Shown here: in pieces, positions 53,121-62,757 of the stretch
How the letters are laid out: each line of letters starts with the position of its first letter
Numbering within the stretch: position 1 is the first letter of the stretch
Origin: Zasmidium citrigriseum
Taxonomy: Eukaryota; Ascomycota; Dothideomycetes; Mycosphaerellales; Mycosphaerellaceae
Reading direction: 5' to 3'
NCBI GenBank assembly: GCA_002786025.1
Contig: NHNW01000056.1
Span: forward strand, 186,001 to 250,000
Length of the DNA: 64,000 bases
Position numbers and translations under genes: made by a program
The notes under the pieces: generated by a model
What the model was told of the DNA's origin: nothing
What the model saw: the letters and a program-made list of their open reading frames with translations, nothing else
Database searches by the model: none

Positions 53121-53349
53121 GATTGAAGCAGTGGATACTAAGGAGGCGCTGACTCTGAGCCTTCGCGACCTAGGTGTTTCTGACTATGGCCAGTGACATG
53201 AGCCGTAGCTAGTAAGCAAGAAGGGCAGAACAATGCAGCAATCTGACATTCCGGGCCGAACAGAAGCCTGTCATCCTCACTCTTCGCCTCATTGGTGATC
53301 GGAAACATGAGGGCATGCCATGGAACTACAAAGACAGCAGGGCAAGCGG

Positions 53350-53722
53350 CAGCGGCATCCAGAGATGCATGCGTAATGAGCAAGAGGAAGACGACGGACA
53401 TTTCGGAGATGATGCGTTCGGTCAATCTCTAGGAATGGCAGCTTTTCAAGTATACCAAGCGCCGACTCGTTGGCTCAGAGTCTCCATGGATCGTGGGGAT
53501 GTTCGAAGCAATGAAGCAATGAAGCAATCAGCGTCTCCGCGGGGCAGAGCAGCAAATACGACGTCGAGATATCAATTTTGATAATCTCCATCTCCGTCGA
53601 TCTCATGTTTTCTGAGAGTGTTAGGCGCCGATTCGGTACCACGGACGCGGACAATCTCATGGGGAATATAGTATCGAGCATTCGCAGTTCTCTGAGGTCT
53701 AATTGAGTTCGGGCTAGCTCGC
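53350..53722. repeat. Direct repeat of about 380 bp, copy 2
   Basis: See copy 1 at 52545; the period between copies is about 800 bp. This copy has a short GAAGCAAT duplication near 53515. Confidence 0.7.
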
Positions 53723-54075
53723 CGGACATCCGCTTACTAAGTAAGACCAGTCGCTTGCCTTGCCCTCTTCCAACTACATCCGCTGGACTGCACAGCGACG
53801 ACGACGTGTGCCATCGTCAAGGGCAACGACTACCAATCCGGGCGCCTTCCAACCTCTATTCACTCGTTTGCGACACCGATATCACCTCCAGCGCGCCGCG
53901 CGTGGACATCCACGACATTCCGAGCGACCCGTCGCGATCTCCTCAATCCGCCAACATTACTGCAGCGACACCGACCCCATCAAAATCGCCGCATCCACTA
54001 TCGCCGAGCCGTCGCACGGTTCATATCAGCAAAGAGACCGAGATACAACCCGCCATTGGATGCGAATCGCCCGCA
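53723..54075. other. Intergenic, promoter of the CFEM-like gene
   Basis: The frame upstream of ATG 54076 is open to 53755 but lies before the signal peptide, so it is treated as leader. Confidence 0.5.
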
Positions 54076-55123
54076 ATGCCTCCCAAACGCACCGCTCTCG
54101 TCCTGCTTTCCACCCTCGCCTCCCTGGTCGCCGCGCAATCAGGAGTCCTCGTCGACGGCAATAGTCAGCTGCCACAATGCGCGCAGACCTGTCCACTCCT
54201 TCAGCAGGCCGCTCAGGCCTGTACGAGCGGCGGCTGGAACTGTCTGTGTACCAGCCCGTTTCTCGTCAATCTGAAGAATACGGCCACTGGAGCCTCTGTC
54301 TGCGCTGCCAATTGCCCTGGTCAGAGTGCTCAGCAGGTGGTGACATGGTGCGTATAGAGGGATCTCAATGCCTCCACTGTGCTGACTTCAAACCAGGTAC
54401 AACTCCAACTGCGGCACTGACAACGGCGCATCCGAACATTCGGGCGACGCTGCGGCGACGACATCGGCCGCGGCAGGCCAGTCGAGTGCCACAGCATCGG
54501 GCACAGCAGCTGCCACCGCATCCGGCAGCGCCAGCGGCAGCCAGTCCGACTCGAACGACGGCTCCAACTTCAGCGCCGGCTCTTCCCAGAACTCCGGCGA
54601 CTGGTGGAGCAATCACTATGTTTGTGCCACATCTCTCACTTCCACGTACTTTACTGACCTGTCATAGAAATGGATCATCATGCTGATCGTCCTCGCCATC
54701 TGCCTGCCCCTCCTCGCCGTTCTCGCCATCTGGCTCAAGCGCCGCCACGACCGCAAGCAAGACCACATCAGCGAAGGCTTCAACGCGGGTATCACTCACC
54801 GACAGGCCCCCATGAGCGATCCGAACCTCAATGCCTCAGGCGTGGCCGGGTCTGCAGCAATGGACGGCAGCGGCAGGAATTCGCCCGCGCGCACAAGAGA
54901 TGCTTTCATGCCGTACGGCTACGGCTACAATCGCAGCGAGAGTCGACTTGGGTCCAAGCAGGCGGTGTACGATGACCGGAGGAGTCCGTTGGCAAGAGGA
55001 GATACACCCATGGATCCAGAGAAGGACGCGGGAATGGGCGAGACACCCGGCAAGAAGAAGTCGAGGCGTGTCCTCGTCCGCGAGCGCAGCGCCGAAGACA
55101 GCATCGAGACCGAGAAGAGGTAG
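54076..55123 (+). CDS. CFEM-like Cys-rich type I membrane protein
   Basis: Three exons, 54076..54347, 54397..54619 and 54668..55123 (introns 49 and 48 nt; GTGCGT and GTTTGT donors, CTGACTTC and ACTGACCT branches), give 316 aa. A signal peptide (MPPKRTALVLLSTLASLVAA) leads into a domain of about 75 residues with eight Cys: LPQCAQTCPLLQQAAQAC, WNCLCTSP, ASVCAANCPG, NSNCG, matching the CFEM pattern (surface proteins, some bind haem). A Ser/Ala/Thr linker (about 95-160) precedes a membrane segment (WIIMLIVLAICLPLLAVLAI), KRRHDRK and a cytoplasmic tail with several basic and Ser/Pro sites. Exons 2 and 3 end and start at codon boundaries around the membrane segment. Confidence 0.82.
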
Positions 55124-55857
55124 CTGGGGCCAGCAATGGTTGGTTTTGGGCGTCGTAATGAATTTATGGGATACATGACCGCAGCCTGTTCGGCGAGAAT
55201 AGCGCTTCTAATTCTTCGAAATGCAACACGTTTTGCGTTGTCCGGGTGCCTTCGCGCGCTGTCGTTCGAGGTGTGGAAAAGAATGAGAGGATACAGCAAA
55301 GATGAGGTGAGGTTGAATAAAGAAACAAGACGAAGAGTTGGGGCCGCGTAATGCGCGACGGCGCGAGAACTAGTTTTGCAATCCCTGCGGGTCTGATTGT
55401 ACATGATGATGACATCTTCACAGATATATACATTCTTCTAGAAAGACAGTTTTTGACCATGTCTGAGGGGCCGACGGACAGCAAGCACACTCATCAGGGC
55501 ATTTGTTCACGTGGGAGCCGATCGATGCAGATTCTGATTCTGATTCGATCCCGCTGCGTCAACTTGTTGTCAATTTGATCAGGATGCTCCTGTCTCCTAT
55601 CTCTCGATGTTTCATCAGCAGCCGATAGCGAGGGCACGCCACGCCGGCGGTCAGCTGGTCGTCGGCCACGCCGCCATGTCTTGCACCGAGAGGAGAGGAG
55701 TACAGCTTCCAGAAGTGAAGAGCAAGGGAGCGGTGGTTGGCTAGACAGTCCATTGCGATTGCGATAACATTGACATGCCAAACACTCTTCTTCTCCAACC
55801 CCTGGTCCCCTGGTCATTGAACGCCGATCAGCAGGTGATGAAAAAGAAAATGTTGTA
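55124..55857. other. Intergenic containing a dispersed repeat copy
   Basis: Convergent 3' flank between the CFEM-like gene and ribozyme E; holds the repeat copy listed at 55499-55700. Confidence 0.5.
55499..55700 (+). repeat. Dispersed repeat copy, inverted relative to 62385-62610
   Basis: Plus strand reads TTGTTCACGTGGGAGCCGAT, CGATG, ATGCTCCTGTCTC, GATGTTTCATCAGCAGC, then GGCGGTCAGCTGGTCGTCGG and CCACGCCGCCATGTCTTGCA; the reverse complement of 62385-62610 has the same blocks in order. Translated, both begin HLFTWEPIDADSDS / RLFAWEPIDAESDS, so the ancestor was coding. This copy has a stop after ISRCFISSR. Confidence 0.7.
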
Positions 55858-55934
55858 GAGCTGTCTTAGCTTCACCGAAATGAGTCGGCTACTGACACTG
55901 TACACCGCGAGAAGGTGCAGCTCCATCGTACAGC
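55858..55934 (-). ncRNA. HDV-like self-cleaving ribozyme candidate, locus E
   Basis: A 77-nt element, predicted cut before G1 at 55934, preceded on the minus strand by CCAAAAATTTTT. P1 GCTGTAC/GTACAGT (7 bp, opening G-T wobble), P2 GAGCTG/CAGCTC, P3 ACC/GGT, L3 TTCTCGC (one base from UCCUCGC of HDV), junction GTCAGTAG, P4 CCGA-CTCATT-TCGG, J4/2 CTAAG, identical to antigenomic HDV. P1 differs from the other copies at several pairs without losing pairing. Confidence 0.8.
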
Positions 55935-55944
55935 AAAAATTTTT

Positions 55945-56129
55945 GGACGATCCAAGACAGAGCCTTGAAGCGTACTTATGTGTGATGGGGCAGGGAAATG
56001 ATCCAAGACAGAGCCTTGAAGCATGATGAAGTATGAAAAGGGCAGGGGAAGATCCAAGACAGAGCCTTGAAGCTTGATGAATCGGAAGATGGGTAAGAGA
56101 GATCCAAGACAAAGCCTTTGATCAAGAAT
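55945..56129 (-). repeat. Hairpin array E: four units in the 3' flank of prp43
   Basis: Units at about 55945-55976, 55997-56024, 56048-56078 and 56099-56129. Sense (minus) cores are GATCAAAGGC-TTT-GTCTTGGATC (nearest the gene) and TTCAAGGC-TCT-GTCTTGGA in the rest. Outer stems covary: AAG/CTT, ATG/CAT and ACG/CGT in successive units. The predicted stop codon of the spliced helicase message lies inside the first unit's left arm. Spacers such as CTCTTACCCATCTTCCG are G-poor. Confidence 0.87.
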
Positions 56130-58586
56130 TGCTGTTGAAAGTCAGCAGGGGGAGGTGTGAGGATACTCACGAACTCGGGAGGTCCAAGATGTACTCGCGA
56201 CTGAATCCAGTCATGGAGCGGAACTTGGCGATGACGGCCTCCTTGATCGGACCCTCGGGCATACGGCGGGGATTCCAAAACCGGTATGAAGACCAGATCA
56301 GCCACTCAAGCTTAACGGCCGACACCTTGATAAGTCGTGTCGTGGCTCCGGAGACTCTGCACTCGTCGAAGATGACCCACTCCTTGTCGCCATACAAGCG
56401 CTCAGACTTGGTGAGCTGAGCTCTCTCGCCAGATGTGACGGTGAGGTACGTGGGCGGTGGGTCCGGATCATTAGGCTTCTTCTTCGGTGGGTCGGGCATC
56501 TTCTTTGCAGCTCGCATGAAGTAGGCCGCGCAAAGAGCCTTCAAGATCGACGTGAAGAAGTTCTTGGCGGAGGGGTCGAGCCACTTGATGGGGATGTTGT
56601 TCTTCTTCATGATGTCGAGCAGCTGCCGGACTGTCTTGTCGGCGGTCCTGAAGATCTCAATGTCCAAGAATTGTTGATAGCAGACGGATTCGGCTCTCTC
56701 GTGACCACCATTCTTCAGCGCATGGCAGTAGACGTAGTAGGCGTTGAGCAGAGTGAGATGCTCTCCACTCCAGTGCTGGTAATGCTTGACGCATTCTTTG
56801 CGTGGCTCCTTGTCCTCGTCCTTGTCCGCCGGGAGGAAGATACCTTGCTCTTGTGTGGCCTGCAACATGGCAATGATGCAAACAATCTCACCAGAGCAGC
56901 CGTATGACGCACCGGCCAGGATCGCGACAGCTTGGTGCGGCTCGAGTGGAAATTTGGCGACCATATGACCGCGTCCGGTCAGCACTGCTGCGTCCTTGTC
57001 CGTGCAGATCTCCAGCCAAAAAAGTTCTTCGAATGCGCGAGCAAACGATTCGGGCGCCGGAGGGTGGATGAAGTCGAACTTGAGGGGATTGTGGCCGAGG
57101 CCGCACAGGGTGACAGCAGTCTGGGTCATGCTGTCCTTGAGGATGGCGGGGTCGATGCTTTCGGCGAAGCCCCCTTGAAATGCTTGCTCGGTGTACAAGC
57201 GGAAGCAGACACCGGGCATGGTACGACCAGCACGACCGCTGCGCTGCTCGGCTTGCGCTTTGCTGATCCTCGTGACATTAAATCTCTTGAGAGCCTTGCG
57301 AGGATCGTCTACCTTGGCCTTCACCAAGCCAGTGTCGACGACGAAGACGATGCCATCGATGGTCAGCGAGGTTTCGGCAACGTTGGTCGCAACGATGACC
57401 TTGCGGTCGATCCGACCGCCCGCGCCGGCAGAGAGTGGTGTGGGCTGAAACACCTGCCTCTTCGCCGCCGCGGACGAACCCGAGGCGAACTTGATGGGCG
57501 TCAATGTGCCCAAATTGCCGGTGCCCCTGCATCTCCTGACGAGGTCGTTGATGGATTTAACGACCTTGTTGATCTCTTCCGCGCCCGGCACAAACACCAA
57601 AACATCACCAGGCCCCCGTCGGACCGCAATCTCTTCCACGACGATCTTGGCTGCAGCGTCGAGGATGTCATCGGCTGGCTCCTTCAGGTACACGATCTCG
57701 ACGGGGTGCGTACGACCCTTCACTCGAACAATGTTGTCCGGGCCGTTCAAGCTTGGGAAGTACGACAGAAACTTGGCGGTATCGAGGGTGGCGGACATGA
57801 TGATGACTTTGAGGTCTGGCCTCTTCGGCATGATGCTCTTGAGAAGACCCATGAGGATGTCGGTGCTGGCGGTTCTCTCATGGGCCTCGTCGATGATGAC
57901 GCAGGCGTACTGAGGCAACAACGGCTCCAGCTTGGCGTGCATTAGGAGGAGGCCTGTGGGTGAAAGTCAGCCAGCTGTTGGGGCTATGGTGTTATGGTGG
58001 ACATACCGTCTGTCAAGAAGTCTGTGACGGTCTTTCCCAGTTTGCACATCTTCTCGTGCTTGAACTCGTAGCCGACTTCTTCGCCAAGGGCGACGTCGCA
58101 TTGCTGTGCGACACGTTCCGAAACCTGAGAGACGGCCGTCAGCAATTGGAATCAACTGTGGAGCACGACAGCACTTACCGAGCGTGCGGCGACCTGTCGA
58201 GGCTGTGTGCAGGCCACCTTCTGCGGCTCCTCCGCCAGGCGGACGGGGTCCTCATCCGCAGTAACGAAGTAGGGGACCAGAGTTGTCTTCCCCGAGCCGG
58301 TCTCCCCCACAAAGATCATGAGCTGGTGCTTGTGGTAGCAATCCAAAAACTCCTGTCGGGCGAGGAAGACCGGCAGATCCTCCAGCTTGGCCATGATGGC
58401 ATGGTACTCGTCGCTAAGCTTTTCCCCGTTGAAGGGGTTGATCTGGCCGTGCTCGATCTCGGTGGCCAGGGCGGAGGTCATTTCATTTGGCGCCCATATC
58501 ACGTAGGTCTTCTTGGGCGCCTTCTTCGTCTTCGTCTTGTTGGAGTGGCCTCCACGGCCAGCGGGCAGCTGCGATGGTGCGCTCAT
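56122..58586 (-). CDS. prp43: DEAH-box RNA helicase Prp43 (gene E)
   Basis: Four exons, 58586..58179, 58124..58007, 57953..56171 and 56131..56122, give 772 aa, the usual Prp43 length. Motif I GETGSGKT (94-101), Ia TQPRQVAARS, II DEAH (197-200), III SAT (229-231), V NVAETSLTIDG, VI QRSGRAGR, then winged-helix, ratchet (HA2) and OB-fold regions are complete. Prp43/DHX15 releases spliceosomes after splicing and works in ribosome assembly. Introns of 54 and 53 nt have GTAAGT/GTATGT donors and CTGAC branches. A third, 39-nt intron (GTGAGT, CTGAC, CAACAG) interrupts the penultimate codons; unspliced, the protein would end two codons earlier at the TGA inside the donor. Followed by array E and ribozyme E. 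Confidence 0.93.
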
Positions 58587-58813
58587 CGTTGCGGTGGTGG
58601 TGGTGGTGTGGTGTGGTGGTGTTGTTCAATTGTTGGTGTGGTGTGGTGTGGTGTGGTGTTGTTGTTTCGGTCGTTCGGTCGCGTGGGTCACGAGGCGCGC
58701 TAGGCTTCTTTTGGACAGTGCTGCGCCACCCCCACCCCCGCTCCACCGGTCACCTTGAACAACTCAATTGTCTTCTGCTCACAATCGCACACCAAACGCC
58801 CTCCATCATCAAC
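58587..58813. promoter_or_regulatory. Shared divergent promoter of prp43 and CSN1
   Basis: 227 bp between the two start codons. The prp43 side is an extreme C/A leader (CACCACACCACACC repeats on the minus strand, 58590-58670). A simple bidirectional promoter is inferred from spacing. Confidence 0.6.
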
Positions 58814-60238
58814 ATGGCGCGCCGCGATCTTCCTCCACCGACGTTCGACCTCGAAGCATACGCCGGCAACTACGAAGAAGGCCCGCTCCTTCTCTGCCGA
58901 CTCGCCCACATCGCCGCCCACTGCCCCGCCCTCTCCCGCCAGGCAATCACTCTCGCCCTCTCCCAAGCGAAGAAAGGCAAAGATGTGCAGATGTACAATC
59001 GGTTGTGCGATCTGGCGATAGAGCTCGGCTTCAAGGATCTGGGCAAGCAAGATACGGACTGGGCGAGCCGGAAGGATGAGGAGAACAGACGGGAACTGAG
59101 CCGGCTGGAGAGCGAGCTGAAGGGCTACAAGAACAACCTCATCCGCGAGAGCATCCGCATGGGCCAGGAAGAGCTGGCCATCCATCACCTCCTCACCGGT
59201 GGCCCCATCCCCGATCACCTCAACCCACAGAGCATGAGCAGCGCAGGCTACCAGGCAGCCCACCAGGCGTTTGGCAAGATGCGCGACTACTGCACCACGC
59301 CCGCCCACATCAACAGCATGACCCTGCGTCTCATCTACACCTCGCTGGTGCAAGCCGTCACCGCCCAGCAGAACGGCAACGCCTCACCCGCCCAGTACTT
59401 CAACTCGGCCATCTCCAGCGCCAACCGCCTACGCAGCACGGGCGTGAAGGAGGAGGAGCAGTCGAAGCTGACGCCCGTTGCCCACGTCGTATCGGGCATC
59501 GGACATATGGGAATACACGAGTATCGCTCGGCTGCTACAGCTTTCCTCCAGACGCCCTTCGACTACCACAACAACGGCGGCATCCATAACACCGATTTCG
59601 AGCGAAGTGTGGCCAGCGCGAATGACGTCGCCATCTACGGTGGACTGTGTGCTCTGGCCACCATGTCCCGCGAGGATCTGATAGACCACGTTCTGGGAGG
59701 CCCTTTCCGTGCCTTCCTTGAGCAAGAGCCGCACATGCGCAAGGCCATAGTCCTCTACACCACGGCCAAGTACCAAGCCTGCATCGACACTCTACGCCGC
59801 TACTACAGTGACTGGAGTCTAGACATCTTCTTGGGAGCGAAGGCGTCTTTCGGCGGCTCACACGTTGATCGACTGTTCGCTATGATCCGTCAACGCAGCA
59901 TCACGGCCTACTTCTCGTCATTCTCCGAAGTCAGCTTGGCCTCCCTCGCATCCACCTTTCCACCAGACTCCAATGCCCCGGACGCCATGGAGGTGGAGAT
60001 TTTGAACATGATCGAGAACGGTACTTTGGATGCGAGGTTGGATGTGGTGAATGGCGTGCTGGTGGCCCCGCAGAGAGACACGAGACGGAAGACTCATCAA
60101 GACGCTCAGAAGGCGGCACAAGAGCTGGAGCGGACACTGCTGCTGCGGCTGCACAGGGTCAACATGACGCTGGCGGGTCTGGACATTCCCAAGGGCAAGG
60201 GAGGATGGGATGGAGTGCGGATGGGCAATGGATACTGA
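58814..60238 (+). CDS. csn1: COP9 signalosome subunit 1
   Basis: An intronless 474-aa frame from ATG 58814 (MARRDLPPPTFDLEAYAGNY). The N-terminal helical repeats contain GPLLLCRLAHIAAHCPALSR, DLAIELGFKDLGKQD and SRLESELKGYKNNLIRESIR with MGQEELAIHHL, characteristic of CSN1/GPS1. The C-terminal PCI domain runs from about 330 to 430 (HVDRLFAMIRQRSITAYFSS, FSEVSLASLASTF, EVEILNMIENGTLDARLDVV) and a helical tail follows. In the COP9 signalosome CSN1 supports removal of Nedd8 from cullins. In fungi this affects development and secondary metabolism. The frame upstream to 58487 is leader reading through the CA-rich tract. Length agrees with fungal CsnA proteins. Confidence 0.9.
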   Translation: MARRDLPPPTFDLEAYAGNYEEGPLLLCRLAHIAAHCPALSRQAITLALSQAKKGKDVQMYNRLCDLAIELGFKDLGKQDTDWASRKDEENRRELSRLESELKGYKNNLIRESIRMGQEELAIHHLLTGGPIPDHLNPQSMSSAGYQAAHQAFGKMRDYCTTPAHINSMTLRLIYTSLVQAVTAQQNGNASPAQYFNSAISSANRLRSTGVKEEEQSKLTPVAHVVSGIGHMGIHEYRSAATAFLQTPFDYHNNGGIHNTDFERSVASANDVAIYGGLCALATMSREDLIDHVLGGPFRAFLEQEPHMRKAIVLYTTAKYQACIDTLRRYYSDWSLDIFLGAKASFGGSHVDRLFAMIRQRSITAYFSSFSEVSLASLASTFPPDSNAPDAMEVEILNMIENGTLDARLDVVNGVLVAPQRDTRRKTHQDAQKAAQELERTLLLRLHRVNMTLAGLDIPKGKGGWDGVRMGNGY

Positions 60239-61052
60239 TGATGACGAGAGACACGAATAGACTTGCTTGCAGCATAGCGTGGGCGTTTGGTGGAGTTGCT
60301 ACGACGGCGATGATAGCTCGCTGGGAAAGAAGGCATTGCAACATTTGAGTAGAGACTGCGCCAAAAACGGCTGCGGTCAGGTGGTTACGAAGCGAATGGA
60401 ACATGAAATGATACCCCATGAATGAGCGAGTTGTCGTCACGATCATTTCCACATTGACGATATTGCAGCCCAAATATATCATCATCGCGGGTGGGTCTCG
60501 CGTGTACATTACCTCGTGGTCGGGGCTGTTCCTTGCGTGGTGACTCGTGGAAGTGCAGGGGAGGTTCCAACTTCACGTCTTGATCTTGAACTTTGACGGG
60601 TTCGGATGTTTTGGGGATGCGAACGGCTGCAATGGCATGGCATGCATGTATGACGTGCATTATTTGCGGTTCGATGCGAGATCGATCTTACTTCTCTCCA
60701 ATCTGGTGCTGTCGACCATATGCCCTAAAGCTATCTCGACATCTTGGTCAAAAGACGAATGTCGGAAACAGCACTCTTGGAGGGATCTTTCACCCTCGCC
60801 TAATCCTCCCTCAATGGGCTTCTCTGTGCCTGGTCGAATCTGTCTCGAGTCAGCAGAGTGCCTTGAGGCGATCGACGACCAGCGACTTACGGACTGCCTT
60901 CTCTCGATCGAATCTCATTCCCCAAGCGAATGCTCTGAAGAGACATGCTGTCGAGACCCTTGACGGCTCAGTCTCGAACTTGCTCTTCGAGATTGATTCT
61001 CTTTTCTGTTGTCATAATCTGTCGTCTGTCTTCCCTCTTCTCATTCCCTCAT
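60239..61052. other. Intergenic, 0.8 kb
   Basis: Convergent 3' flanks of CSN1 and the AhpC/TSA-type gene. No hairpin array or ribozyme-like element was found here. Confidence 0.5.
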
Positions 61053-62048
61053 TCAATCATCCAGCTCCAACAACTTCCTCAACGCCGTCATCTCAGTATG
61101 ATCGCGATAATTGCTCATCCGATGACACCAGATCACCTCGCCCTCATCGAACAGGAACTCGCCACCAATCTGCATGGGATTCCCACCCCTCAGCACATCC
61201 CTCTTACGGATACCTTCGGGGTCTTTCAAACTCGTCCGGATCGTCTTGACTTGTCCGGCCACCCACTGCGCTTTGGTCACCCCGCTCATGTACTCCGGCG
61301 TGACTTTTCCCGTCTTGAGCGTCTTGATCATGCCCAGTTTCTTGAACAGCTGTCTCGAGGGATCGGCGAACATGGGATACGGACATCCCGTGAAGGTCTT
61401 GTAGTGCGGGATGAGATCCGGCTGTCCACAGCCTATGATTATTATGCTCGTCGGCGTGGGAATGGAGAAGTACTCGCGCATGGTGATCGACTCCGTCAAC
61501 GCTTTGAGGTACATCTGACAGGCACCGCAGTAGAAATGTCGCACGAAGATGACGAGTTGGCGCTGGTGTGTGGCGGTTGCGGGATCGTAGATGGAGCCGA
61601 ATGTTCGCTCGTTGCCGTCGGCGTCGAAGATGGGGATCTCGTTGACGGCGGCGAGGGTTGCTCGATCAGGGCATTCGTCGGATTCGGTGCCGTCGTAGTC
61701 GGATGCTGTGTGGAAGCGGGCGAACCATTCGTCGGGCGTGACGGTGCAGACGGGGCTCTCGACGCTGTCTTTGCCTGACGAGCGCAGGCGCTCGCTGGAG
61801 CTGAGTGAAGTCGGAGAGGTGTCCATGGGGTCGTAGGAGAAGAGCGAGTCGACGGGTTTGTGGCGGGCGTACTTGGAGAGGAGGAGGTTGTGAGTGTTAA
61901 GCGGCGTGGCGGTCGTTGATGTACTCGCATTATTTGTCGTAGGCGAGGTCACACTGAGCGATGGCGAAAATGGCCTCTCAAAGCGAGACGTGCCAATGGG
62001 CGAGACACTCCGTCTCACTGGCGCCGCCGAGCTGTACTCGCTAGCCAT
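61053..62048 (-). CDS. AhpC/TSA-type thioredoxin-fold protein (PRXL2-like)
   Basis: An intronless 331-aa frame from ATG 62048. The first 125 residues are Ser/Thr/Pro-rich and disordered. The thioredoxin-like fold follows with LVIFVRHFYCGACQMYLKAL (C174 and C177, a CxxC), TSIIIIGCGQPDLIPHYKTF, CPYPMFADPSRQLFKKLGMI and GGEFLFDEGEVIWCHRM. These are the marks of the AhpC-TSA_2 group (PRXL2/AAED1-like), close to peroxiredoxins and proposed to act in redox control. Here both cysteines are present; enzymatic activity is not established for the group. Located at the edge of a repeat-rich region. Confidence 0.85.
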   Translation of the reverse strand: MASEYSSAAPVRRSVSPIGTSRFERPFSPSLSVTSPTTNNASTSTTATPLNTHNLLLSKYARHKPVDSLFSYDPMDTSPTSLSSSERLRSSGKDSVESPVCTVTPDEWFARFHTASDYDGTESDECPDRATLAAVNEIPIFDADGNERTFGSIYDPATATHQRQLVIFVRHFYCGACQMYLKALTESITMREYFSIPTPTSIIIIGCGQPDLIPHYKTFTGCPYPMFADPSRQLFKKLGMIKTLKTGKVTPEYMSGVTKAQWVAGQVKTIRTSLKDPEGIRKRDVLRGGNPMQIGGEFLFDEGEVIWCHRMSNYRDHTEMTALRKLLELDD

Positions 62049-62757
62049 CCTGAAGCTGCAGATGGAGGAGCTCGAGGTACCAATGTACGTCTTGTCACAG
62101 GAGCAGCTTCCGCTTCGAGATGTGACGGCCGATCTTCAATCATCCAACAGCGAGTGGTCGAAGGAGGGGGAGCGGATGGATGGATGAGTGGGCTGGCCGC
62201 GCTTTTGAACAGACGACCAGAAAGACCCCGGCTCGACACACCACGACTCGTACTCGACCATGTTCCCGTTGCTGTCGTGCAACGCCTCGACGAAAATCCG
62301 CACGCGCGAGAAACTTTGACAGATCCCAGGAGTGGCGTTGATCCGGAACGGTCTTGTGCGCCTGGCCAACCAACGTTCGGCTCCTCTCAGTTCTGGAAGC
62401 TCGCCTGCGTCGCTGTACTTTTCTCGCTGCAAGACATGGCGGCGTGGCCGACGACCAGCTGACCGCCGGCGTGCACTCGCTATCCTCGATTGTGCCTCTC
62501 CGCTGCTGATGAAACATGGAGAGACAGGAGCATCCTGGTCGAGGGGACCAAGCCGGGTCGAATCAGATTCGGCATCGATCGGCTCCCACGCGAACAAACG
62601 TGGATCCTTCGTCATGGTGTGCGTTATAATGACACGGAACCGGGCCCCATACCAGCCAAGACGGAAGTCGGTGAGAATCACACCGCCGGCCGTCGGCCGG
62701 CGTATGTTGACGCGTTCGCGTTGTTTACCTCACCGTCGACACCTCGCCGTCGCTTTC
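62049..62757. other. Repeat-bearing intergenic region before the RIP-mutated block
   Basis: Minus-strand frame 62681-62136 is open and carries the repeat copy at 62385-62610; the sequence NGNMVEYESWCVEPGSF (about 62240) looks like decayed coding sequence. No intact gene. Confidence 0.45.
62385..62610 (-). repeat. Dispersed repeat copy, inverted relative to 55499-55700
   Basis: See the partner entry. Minus strand reads RLFAWEPIDAESDSTRLGP with no stop for 180 codons, so this copy is the better preserved of the two. About 6.9 kb separates the copies. Confidence 0.7.

Noticed and set aside
55858..56129. tRNA-derived SINE
   Set aside because: No A-box/B-box, no poly(A) or simple-repeat tail, and no target-site duplication seen at any of the four ribozyme-bearing copies.
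56932..57945. 337-aa plus-strand ORF
   Set aside because: Antisense shadow of prp43; no family resemblance.
58487..58813. N-terminal extension of CSN1
   Set aside because: Reads through the CA-rich leader and prp43 upstream sequence (runs of Trp/Val); the CSN1 family starts near MARRDLPPP.
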